Source of the DNA: Schistocephalus solidus
Lineage: Eukaryota > Platyhelminthes > Cestoda > Diphyllobothriidea > Diphyllobothriidae
Reading direction: 5' to 3'
Length of the DNA: 64,000 bases
NCBI GenBank assembly: GCA_017591395.1
Contig: WEDG01000355.1
Span: 145,001 to 209,000 of the forward strand
The position numbers and the translations under genes are program-made. Numbering within the stretch: the first letter of the stretch is position 1; the number at the start of each line of letters is the position of its first letter. This document shows positions 34,316-43,472 of this stretch, in pieces. The notes beneath the pieces are model-generated. The model had not been told where the DNA came from, searched no databases, and worked only from the letters and a program-made list of their open reading frames with translations.

Positions 34316-34549
34316 TTAAAATCCTCGGCCTTTCTTAGATGGACAGGAGGCAACAATGCGGGTTTTGTCCCAGGCAAATTTGTGTCCAGTTTCTAGCGTG
34401 TGCATGGCAACTTGAGACAAGTGGTTTCGCCTCCTTACTGCCAATTGATGTTCGTGTATGCGCGTGGAGGCTGATTTTCCTGTCTGACCACAGTACACCG
34501 CATTGCAGCTGTTACATGGTATCTTGTAAACGGCTTCTTTTTATCTAAA
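34316..34549 (-). pseudogene. PLE B: GIY-YIG domain, shifted frame
   Basis: It continues from the RT frame after a one-base loss: YCGQTGKSASTRIHEHQ, VAMHTLETGHKFAW and TRIVASCPSKKGRGF. It meets a stop at 34316 before the final block (EAMHSDE... in copy C), although that block is still recognisable downstream in another frame. Inactive as it stands. Confidence 0.75.
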
Positions 34550-35532
34550 TAGCCAACCCTATCCTTAGGGTGTACAAGCTGGTTTCGTAGTGTAGTCGTT
34601 GGTTTGTGCGCCACTTGGATTTGATGTTTCCGCAGGTGCCTTTCAACGAGTTCGGACACGTTCTTGATGTACGGAAGTGTTCGCCAGTTCTTTGATTTGG
34701 GCGCTTGACCGGAACAATCTAGTTCCTTGTCTTTTCCTTTTTCTTTTAACTTCTGTCGTCTCATGCATCGACGTATAAATTCTCTTAGATAACCATTTCT
34801 GCAAAATAGTTTGAATAAATAACTGAGTTCGTTTTGGTAGAGTTCATTATCAGAACAGTGCGTTTTAGCTCGATTGAGTAGGCTGTTAACAGTACTCCGC
34901 TTGTGGGCAATAGGGTGGTTGCTCTGGTAATGCAGGATAATTTCCGCATAAGCTTCCTTGCGGTAAACCGATGTTTGAAATGTCCCATCAGTCTTTCGCT
35001 GTACGAGGACGTCAAGAAACGGGAGTTTACTGTCAATTTCTCTTTCGAGCGTGAAGGTGATACCTGGTACCGTTGAGTTTATAATGCTATGCAGCCTTTC
35101 TAGTTGATCCTTTTTAACGATAACAAACGTGTCATCCACGTAGCGAACCCATAATTTGGGGTTAACTAGTGGTAAGGCTGTAGCTTCTAATTTTTGCATA
35201 GTTACTTCAGCCAAGAAGCCGGATATGGGTGAACCCATAGGGGCTCCCTTTAGCTGTTTGTAGTATCCTTGTGAGAAGGAAAAATTCGTTTCCAGGCATA
35301 GATCCAAGAGTTCCAGTAAGGCAGATACAGAAACATACATGTCATAAGACTGCAGTAATTCTTCTGTGTATTGCCTTGCCAAATCTATTGGTATGGATGT
35401 GAAAAGAGAGACAACATCGAAAGATACCATTATTTCATCTTCTGCAATCTGGAGTCCTCGCAATTTGTTCAGAAATTCTACAGAGTTTTCGATTGAAGTT
35501 TCACAATCCCTTGTCAATGGATGTAACTTGTG

Positions 35533-35535
<3 letters not shown>
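34550..35535 (-). pseudogene. PLE B: reverse transcriptase
   Basis: Open from the AT tract to the frameshift near 34545. Seen: MVSFDVVSLFTSIPIDLAR (motif A), QLKGAPMGSPISGFLAE (motif B), WVRYVDDTFVIVKKDQL (motif C with the catalytic Asp pair), LPFLDVLVQRKTDG, and a thumb/linker ending TLPYIKNVSELVERHLRKHQ and LVHPKDRVGYLDKK. All RT catalytic residues are present. The fingers and N-terminal domain are missing. Just after LDKK one base is lost relative to copy A and the frame leaves the nuclease. Confidence 0.85.

Positions 35536-35584
<49 letters not shown>
35536..35584. repeat. (AT)n microsatellite between PLE B and PLE C
   Basis: About 49 bases of alternating AT, at the truncated 5' edge of B and the 3' edge of C. 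Confidence 0.95.
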
Positions 35585-35588
<4 letters not shown>

Positions 35589-35667
35589 ATGTATTGAAAA
35601 ACAGGCATCCCAAGATATTCAATAGAAAAGACGAAATTCTTTGGGAAAATATCGAAACTTTAATGCG

Positions 35668-35703
35668 TAAATTTTCGAGACTGGTCCCCCAGCTCGTCTT
35701 CAG
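35668..35703 (-). promoter_or_regulatory. conserved terminal hairpin of PLE C
   Basis: Minus strand: CTGAAGA, stem CGAG/CTCG with bulged T, CTGG/CCAG, loop GGGA, then AAAATTTA. With copies A and B this gives three variants whose stems co-vary. Confidence 0.5.
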
Positions 35704-35804
35704 ACTACGGGCAGTGTACAGGAACAATTAATCAATTAAGAATGTTAAACAAAGGATTCTGAGATTGGGCAAAATCCGAACCAATAGGCTTTGAGTGTAT
35801 TTCG

Positions 35805-36179
35805 TCATCCCGTCGTGATTGGTTTTGGGCGTTTGAATTTTTCTTTAACGATTTTGTATGTGGCATCCAAATCGATATGCCGGTTGATGCATGCCTCATC
35901 TGAGTGCATTGCTTCCAGGAATTCACGGCCTTTTCTGATTGGGCAGATGCCAACAATCCGTGTATTCTCCCATGCAAATTTATGTCCGGTTTCCAGTGTG
36001 TGCATAGCCACTTGGGATAAATGGTCTCGTCTTCTAACCGCCAACTGATGTTTGTGTAAGCGGGTTGAGACAGATTTCCCAGTTTGGCCACAATAAACGG
36101 CATTACAACTGGAACATGGAATTTTGTAGACAACACCTTTTTTTATCAAGGTAGCTAACCCTGTCCTTAGGGTGTACAA
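35805..36179 (-). pseudogene. PLE C: GIY-YIG endonuclease domain
   Basis: The most complete nuclease in the cluster: VVYKIPCSSCNAVYCGQTGK (GIY and YIG equivalents with CxxC), STRLHKHQLAVRRRDHL, VAMHTLETGHKFAWENTRIV, IRKGREFLEAMHSDEACINR and HIDLDATYKIVKEKFKRP. It lies in a different frame from the RT owing to the homopolymer change. Penelope-family nucleases of this kind cut target DNA for priming. Confidence 0.8.
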
Positions 36180-37082
36180 GCTGTGAGCGTAAAGTAGATA
36201 TAGGGTGGTGTGCTACTTGTATCTGGTGTTTTTTAAGCTGTCTTTCGACAAGCTCAGATACATTTTTAATGTACGGGAGAGTTCGCCAGGTCATTGTTTT
36301 GGGTGCCTGGGTGGCCATGTTGTTTGAAATACCTTTCTCTTTGGATTCTTGTCGCTTTAGACAACGATACACGAAGTCACGGGGGTATCCATTTTTAGAG
36401 AAAAAGTTAAAGAGGTATTTCATTTCTGCTCGATAACGTTCTTCATCAGAGCAATGTGTTTTGCCTCGATTTAGGAGATTGTAGACAGAACTCCTTTTGT
36501 GAGAGATAGGATGATACCTCTCAAAGTGTAGGATGACCTCAGAATATGTTTCTTTGCGGTAAACTGAGGTGTGGAGTGATCCATCAGTTTTCCGCTGTAC
36601 GAGGACATCCAGAAATGGGAGTTGTCCATCAGCTTCCGTCTCGAACGTAAATTCAATTCCTGGAAATGTTGAGTTTAGATTTTTGTGGAGCAGGTCTAAT
36701 AGTTCTTTCTTGACGATGACAAATGTATCATCAACGTATCGCAACCACAATTTTGGTTTAACACCAGGGAGAGCTATCGATTCCAATTTCTGCATTACAG
36801 CTTCAGCCAGGAAGCCGGATATGGGCGACCCCATAGGGGCTCCTTTAAGTTGTTGATAGCATTGGCCGGAGAAGGAAAAATTGGTTTCTAGACAAAGGTC
36901 TAGGAGTTGGAGTAAAGCATCGGCAGGTACATCAGTGACGTAGGCGTGGAGTAGTTCTTCGGTGCATGATCTCGCTAAATCAAGGGGGATCGAGGTGAAG
37001 AGCGAGACCACATCGAATGAAACCATTACCTCGTCAGGTGTAACTGTGATTCCTTTTAATTTGTCTAGAAAACTTTTTGAAC
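36103..37082 (-). pseudogene. PLE C: reverse transcriptase
   Basis: An open frame from the inversion joint. Seen: VMVSFDVVSLFTSIPLDLAR (motif A), QQLKGAPMGSPISGFLAEA (motif B), WLRYVDDTFVIVKKELL (motif C), then LPFLDVLVQRKTDGSLHTSV, HKRSSVYNLLNRGKTHCSD and TLPYIKNVSELVERQLKKHQ. All catalytic residues are present. At the same LDKK position as in copy B the frame is lost, here because a run of A has seven instead of six. The frame then ends after about ten unrelated codons. Confidence 0.85.
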
Positions 37083-38454
37083 AATTATCATTTTTATACC
37101 GTTGTCGAAACAATAGGATTCTACCGAAATCCGTGAAGATAAAACCCGCAATAAAGTCATCCCAGGGCTTTCAAGCCGCTTTCCGTTACGGCTATCAAAT
37201 GCTTGGAGCATTTATAACAGATGCACACTATCGACTTCGTAGATTCAAGGAGCAGAAAGAACAAAACATGCTATTTTGCCATGACCAACTCCCTGCACAC
37301 GTATTTGAAACACTACAGCAAACTATCACGCACGTTTCAGAACTAGAACGACTAAAAAGAGAACCATCTTGACGAAAAAGTGGATGAGAATTTCTCATAA
37401 AAGTCACAATGATTCGATGTATCCAAATAAAGTCATAAACTTATCCTCGAAAGTTCTAACAAAAACAGAAGAAAAGGTGCTGTCCAAAGGAATGAAGTAC
37501 AATCCATCGGATTCCAACTACCTTGACTTCCTTGCAAACTTTGAATCAATCATATCATCTAAAAATCTTACAGAAGAAGAACAGTTTGCAATTCGCAGCA
37601 GTACTGTGCATGCCTTGAATAACCGAAGTAAACACTCAACATTATCTTGCGATGAAAGAAAAGCACTCAAGGCACTGAAACAAGAAAAAGACATCATCAT
37701 TCTACCTGCTGATAAAGGAGGTGCAACCACCATCCTTAACAAAGAAGACTACACAGGGCAGATGCTTTCACTTTTAAAAGACGATTCAACATACAAACCT
37801 TTGTCTGCAGACCCCAAAAAATCCAAAAACTGGTGCATTGAAAAAGCACTAAAACGCCTTACGGGAAGGAAATTAATATCAGAAGTTCTTGCTAAATCCT
37901 TAAAATAGGAAGAACCCACCATTGCAAAAATATATGGTCTTCCAAAAATTCACAAAACTGGTATCCCACTGCGACCGATAGTCTCCTTAATCGGTGCACC
38001 GAATTATAAATTTCAAAGTGGCTATTTCACCAGCTACATCCACTTACAAAGAACTCTGAATACTCCATTGAAGATTCAAAAAGTTTTCTAGACAAATTAA
38101 AAGGAATCACAGTTACACCTGACGAGGTAATGGTTTCATTCGATGTTGTCTCGCTCTTCACCTCGATCCCCCTTGATTTAGCGAGATCATGCACCGAAGA
38201 ACTACTCCACGCCTACGTCACTGATGTACCTGCCGATGCTTACTCCAACTCCTAGACCTTTATCTAGAAACCAATTTTTCCTTCTCCGGCCAATGCTATC
38301 AACAACTTAAAGGAGCCCCTATGGGGTCGCCCATATCCGGCTTCCTGGTTGAAGCTGTAATTCAGAAATTGGAATCGATAGCTCTCCCTGGTGTTAAACC
38401 AAAATTGTTGTTGCGATACGTTGATGATACATTTGTCATCGTCAAGAAAGAACT
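37083..38454 (+). mobile_element. Penelope-like segment D (+ strand, 5' part of inverted copy)
   Basis: N-terminal domain and RT fingers on the + strand, ending after the YVDDT box at the (AT)n tract 38458-38480. It lacks thumb and nuclease. Positions 38075-38454 mirror 36701-37082 of copy C. D plus C together hold one full element, broken by inversion. Confidence 0.85.
37100..38454 (+). pseudogene. PLE D: N-terminal domain and RT fingers/palm
   Basis: Blocks in order: RILPKSVKIKPAIKSSQGFQ, AFRYGYQMLGAFITDAHYRL, a stop at 37370, then KVINLSSKVLTKTEEKVLSK, DIIILPADKGGATTILNKED, a stop near 37906, [40 protein letters not shown], a one-base loss near 38240, QLKGAPMGSPISGFLVEA and RYVDDTFVIVKKEL. 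Two stops and at least two frameshifts disable it. It is the only segment here besides A that shows the region before RT. Confidence 0.8.
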
Positions 38455-38457
38455 CAA

Positions 38458-38480
38458 CATATATATATATATATATATAT
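38458..38480. repeat. (AT)n microsatellite at edge of PLE D
   Basis: Twenty-three bases of AT directly after the RT fragment. Confidence 0.95.
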
Positions 38481-41361
38481 GAGTGACAAAGGCATTATAC
38501 TTTACAGCTGCCCTCTGACGCTGAGTTGTATTTGTCCTTGTGTGAGATTCTGTTTCTTTTTTGAGCCACGAGCTTCCCTGCTTACTCATATCGCCTTGGA
38601 CGGCTTGATCGACCGGCATTATCGACGACGTTCACCATATTCTCCACAGTGACGATGGGCGCAGGGACGGCGATTTTAATGTTAAGTAATTTATAGTAGT
38701 AGTATACCTACGCTGCATCTACTGGACTGTGTGCTCCGTCATATACTTTTGGCTGATTTCAAGGCAGAACAACAAAACCCCAAGGCGGGATGCGACGCAA
38801 GGGTGGCAGTGGCTAAGCTGTCCGTCTGCGTGTGCCGCGTACATGACTCTTATTTATGGGTCGCATTCTGTGGGTTGAGGGTGCATATTTCCTTGGGTTA
38901 GTTTTCGTGGTTAATTTGACCCGGCGTCTTTTGCGTGGGACTTTCACTATGGGTTGAAATTAGTTTGAACAACCCATTTTGAGCTCGAATATGCATTTAT
39001 TGTGAGGACACGCGAGCAGTACTTTGGCTTTGGCGCCGTTATTTCTCGATATTTAAATTCGATGCGTCACCTCTTTCTTGCTCTTAGCTATTTGAATGGC
39101 AATAAATTGTACTTTTTTGCCTGTCTTTGGATGTTGATTAAATGTCGGGCATCGGATATGTTCTTCGGGATGATCTTGTGCCGTTGCTTCTGTCGGTTCC
39201 GGTTCGGGTAGCAGCATTACTGTATAATCGTCTTTATCAGGCAGTGCCATTGATAGACAGAAATTTGTCCTACCGCTTTGTAACCCAAATTACTAAGCTT
39301 TTGGCAAAATACCCAATAAATCTAACCTCAGCAACTCTTAGGCCTTTTAGATCCCGAGGGTTATTTTAAGACAGAGTTCAACAGAACGATACAGGACTTT
39401 AGTTGAAGTGGAGGCATTTGGGTTAAATGACAGTTGACAACAGGCGTTCGCCTGAGTCAAATATTAACGTCAAACGACAGGTCTTCTCTACTTCTCTGTT
39501 TTCAACTATAGCCAGCCTCGTGGGACAGAAGAATGAACTTTTGCATCCAGGCGTGACAATTATGGTCGCTGGCTCGTGGGGCATCCAATGTGTCAGGAGA
39601 AAAAAGACGGACAATGACAACAGAAAGCCTGATTGCATAGGAGAGCATTACGTGTGGAGATTTTTATCCTTTGTTTAGTTGATAGCCCTCATTTTCTATG
39701 AAAAAATAGTTTCTGCTATTGAAGGCCCCGAGGAGCTGGAAATTGGGGAAATAAGTTCTTCAAGGTTACTATCTTTGAAGGTGAAGGTTCCTAGAAAACT
39801 GGTGCATTAGGAAATCTGAGAAGGAATTTTTACTGGCAGTAAAACTCTAACGAAATAATGTTGTAGTGTAAGGCCGCACATAGCATAGTTTTTCTTCCAG
39901 GCATATTTACCATTTTGCTTAATATTCGAATATATTTTGGTAGTCACAGCAAGAGTGCTCATAGCCACATCAGAGACCTCTATCGCATAAGTTAAGTGCT
40001 TCAGTTTACTTATTGAAATTATGGTCACGTGGAACATTAAAACACATGTTAAAGGAAATAAGAAGTTAGCAGCGTTAACCGCGTATGCCTATGCGGTTAA
40101 TCTCACAATGGTCAGCTGCGACTCATAAAACGTGACGCCCGAAATCTTTACGGTCAATTTGGCGGTATTTGAATCGTTACACAGTTTACTGACAAGCGTC
40201 TGTATTTTCCGAAAAAAATCCTTTTTGCATACCAAATATCCGTCGAAAAAAAGGTTACAAGTTCGGATGCAATTCAACAGGATCTTTTATTCAGAACGTA
40301 ACCTAGGTTTATAACTGTAGTAGGCTATATCTGTGCCTTAGTGGTTACTTTTCTACTATAAGGCATTAATTGTAACGGAATAACATTTACCAAAACAACT
40401 TTTGCCCCGTAGAAAATTGCTTTGCTGGCTCGCGTAAATCAGATGAGGTAGTTAAGTTTCAGGTTTTTGTGCGTCGAAAAATATCACCCAAACCGTCATC
40501 CGCATAATACTAAACGCCTGAAGACTCACTGTCTAGGTGAAAGCTTTCAGATAGTCTTATTTGAAACTTTTGACCGGCACACTCCATAACGAATCTTCTC
40601 GAGCAGTCGATTGAGAATACGTAAAACTGTTAAGTATTTACTGATACCTCAAAGACACCGAAACTTGCCACGAAACCGTCACAAAAAACGACCATTTTGG
40701 GAAAATAGTTCTCTTCGTATGATTGCATCTGTTAGTTCTGCCTCCAGTTCTTGACCACTGACTGTCCTCTCGACACGTGACTTTTTGAGAAGTTTTGTTT
40801 TTGTGACGTCCCCTTCGACGAAATCAAGCGAACCACTCTTTGTATTAGTCAATAACATCTCAAACAATATAGAAACGCAAAAGTTAAATCGAGTTCTCGT
40901 AAGCAATTTCGTAACGCAGGCTCAAACATAAGACAGTCGACTAATTATCATTGCTTTATGTATTTAAATATGTATTGGGGCATTTGACGCGAATTTTCGT
41001 GCTTTCGGCAGTTCAGCTTAATTTGAGATCGTTTTTTTTTCTAACTAGCGTGCTATTACTTTCAATAGGCCCTTTGTGTTTCTATGTAACTCAAAGTCTG
41101 ATTGATAAGGGCTTTTTCGCGAATTTATGCACCCTTTACGAGTTACTTGACTTGCTGACAAGGCCTTCCTATAGGCGACGAGACTGTCATAAAATCGTAA
41201 TATTAATATCACATTGTCAACTTGCCGAAATGTGGTCTTAATTTTAACAAGGATAACCATTTTTAATAACTATTAATATTTATGAGCTTCCGTCATTAAT
41301 CGAACGTCCTCTACCCTTATAATGACATAAGTTCAGAAGTTACCGCTTGTTTTTAATGCAG

Positions 41362-41796
41362 GACTACGCGTGGCTCCTCTCAGTGATCGCCTCCACGGAT
41401 TATCGAGACAAGTTACGCGTCCTCTTCTGCGCCCACTCGCCCAACTTCCTGAGACCTTCGGATAGGTCTGCCTTCTGGGACAAACGACCACTACCCTCAG
41501 AAAGCCCTGCCCTAACTGGCAGTCCCAATAGCACTTTATCGCTTTTCGGCTTTGATGTGGAATACGGCGTAGAAATAACTGAAGACAGTGAGACTGACAC
41601 TGTCGCCGGGGACGCCGTCAACGACAGCTCTTCCGCTTCTCTCAACTTGATCACACCGGTAGAGGATCTGCCGCAGTGTCGGTCTTCTTGTTCTACAGAT
41701 TCCTATAATCGGGTTTTCTACAACTCCCTGTATCCTGGCCCCCTCCCCAATGAAATGCCCACTCTCTCTCGCTCTTCTTTCATTGATCTGCTGAAG
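41362..41796 (+). CDS. TBC1D8/9-like exon 5: EF-hand completion and linker
   Basis: A 435-base exon, phase 0 at both ends (acceptor TTTTAATGCAG, donor GTTAGC). The first codon supplies the last EF-loop acidic residue; DYAWLLSVIASTDYRDKLRV is the exiting helix and continues as in the family (FVSGL-x-KLKLLY). A Ser/Thr/Asp-rich stretch follows (TEDSETDTVAGDAVNDSSSA), which is less conserved and likely disordered, then LSRSSFIDLLK, matching the block QFIELCK of TBC1D9. The exon lies after the 19.8-kb intron. Confidence 0.9.
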
Positions 41797-43195
41797 GTTA
41801 GCATTTTCCTCTTTGTGCACGAAAGTATTACCTCTTGGGCGTCGGATCGGAATCTTGCCCAGTACCCAGGCATGCACTTTACCAAATACTGTTTATAGGT
41901 CTGTCCCATAATTACGAGGCCACCTGCTTTCCAGCTAAAAATTTGATAACTTTGCGTAGACTGATTTCCTTTTTTGCACGAGGGAATAAACGTTGACAGT
42001 TCCTAGTTTTAACCAAGTTTTCTCATAGATGAGTTTACAATAGCATCGAGTAAGAAATATATTTAGCAGATGGATCTCCCACAATTTTGCTCCATTAATC
42101 CTCCCTTTGATAGTCTTATTGTTGTGCGTTTTCGGCAGGGACCCATATCTGCGTGTGGTGATAGTTTAGACGGGTGCCAGCCCTGTTGATGGGCGGTTCC
42201 GCTTAGCAACATCAGCACCCGAGAATTCTAATGAAATCGCGGGAACCACAGACACCCGGGTACCTAAAACGTGATTATGCCCTGACGCGCTGTACAGTGG
42301 TTGCCTGGACCTGATTGACGGAGAGAGGGTTTTCTGCTTGAACTGGATTATTAAGTGGACTTATTCATCCACCCAACCAGTGCACCAACTTAGATTTTGA
42401 TGATTAAATGAAACTTCACTTAAAGTTTTACTGAATAAGGAGCAAAATTTTATCACGCCTTAATACAGTTTGTGACCTTTTTATACGGAACCGATCGGCT
42501 GGGTCGCTGTCTGGCCGCTTCTGAAAGTATTACTGCGGTATGGTTCACGTCTGTCTAGACGCTGCGCCCAAGAAGCGAATTATTTCGCTGTTAAATTTCA
42601 CAAGAAACTCTTCCAATATCTGCCATCCGTGTACGAACTGGGTTCCTGCTGCTTAGGATAACAGATCCAAGAGTTGATGTCATTCTGATGTTGGTGACTA
42701 CGTGCACATGCTGTAATAAACAGATACCTAAACTGAGGATTTTCGAAATGTGCGGATTCAATTTGCCTTACTTTACTCTTTCCCGAGGCTGTGCTTTTTA
42801 AAGTCAACTAACCTTTAGCAGGACCCGAAGAATTCATAAGTCTGATACTTTTAATTTCTATCTGTTAGTTTTATTCTGTATTCTTGGAAACTATCCTAAC
42901 ACCTGGTTTCTTCTGACTATCGTGATGTTTAGCACCTTACCGTTTGACATTTAAGTGAAAGTAATTGCACAGTGTAGACTGAAACTAAATATTTCGTAAA
43001 AATTAATTATTGAACCAAGAAGCCTCTTAATTGGCAGTTTCTTTACCACTTATTTCAGGAAATTCCATAGTCTGAGAGGTACTTTGGGATGTCTGATCAT
43101 ACCGTTTGGTCCATCAAGTCTTATTGTGTCTTCGGGATCATTGACTCTTGGCTATTGTTTTGCTAAAAAAAGCTTTTTTCTCTCACTCGTCGCAG
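41797..43195 (+). other. intron 5
   Basis: A 1.4-kb intron (GTTAGC to GTCGCAG), the shortest in the gene. No repeat or gene was recognised in it. Confidence 0.8.
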
Positions 43196-43472
43196 TCTCT
43201 ACACTTCATATTGATGGAGGACCGGAAGGATGACTTCGAACTTCTTCATGGGCTGGCTAGCTTAGGTCAACAATCGCAGCTCTTGGTGGAGCAGAAACCG
43301 TGCTCCTCAAACGATGAGGTTCTGTCTGATGCGGAATCGACAACTGCTCCTCCGCCCCCCTCTTTCTCACACACGAAGCCCCTCTCCGCATACAGCAGAT
43401 GGAAGATTGAGTTCGACGAATTTATGAATGTTGTCTATTCTATTCCCTCAATTGTACTTGCTCTGGGAAAGG
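43196..43472 (+). CDS. TBC1D8/9-like exon 6: C-terminal domain
   Basis: The acceptor CGTCGCAG precedes 43196. It reads SLHFILMEDRKDDFELLHGL, aligning to the segment of TBC1D9 that follows QFIELCK. After a Pro/Ser linker comes SRWKIEFDEFMNVVYSIPSI with VLALGK, matching the conserved W-x-x-x-F-E-Q-x-L-A block. I end the exon at 43472, inside a GGT codon (AAGG before GTTTAC), because this phase joins the 58624 exon with the family sequence continued. The donor is weak. Alternatives at 43480 or 43516 remain possible. Confidence 0.75.

Larger units (their letters stand above)
34019..35535 (-). mobile_element. Penelope-like element B (5'-truncated)
   Basis: The minus-strand copy begins inside RT at the (AT)n tract 35536-35584 and ends at the AT stretch near 34011-34027. 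RT and GIY-YIG are in two frames separated by a one-base loss (see the coding entries). Loss of the N-terminal part with an intact 3' end is the pattern expected from incomplete reverse transcription. Confidence 0.85.
35585..37082 (-). mobile_element. Penelope-like element C (minus-strand part of a 5'-inverted copy)
   Basis: It contains RT, GIY-YIG and the 3' terminal region, ending at the AT tract. Its 5' edge at 37082 joins, head to head, the + strand segment 37083-38454, which supplies the N-terminal part of the same element type. The overlap of the two is a near-identical inverted repeat of about 380 bases. Confidence 0.85.
21548..41361 (+). other. intron 4, 19.8 kb, retroelement-rich
   Basis: It splits the EF-hand loop. 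From left to right it holds an old repeat pair member (22540-22930), a TTAGGG-like fragment (23790-23870), diverged tandem segments at 23632-23740 and 24217-24320 (both begin TTTAATTTCCT-GGAAATTA), SINE copy 6, the open frame at 27958-28173, (TC)n, the 29.2-29.8 kb (CTA)n array and the Penelope-like cluster 30.4-38.5 kb. About 24.4-27.8 kb and 38.5-41.3 kb show nothing recognisable. Confidence 0.8.
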
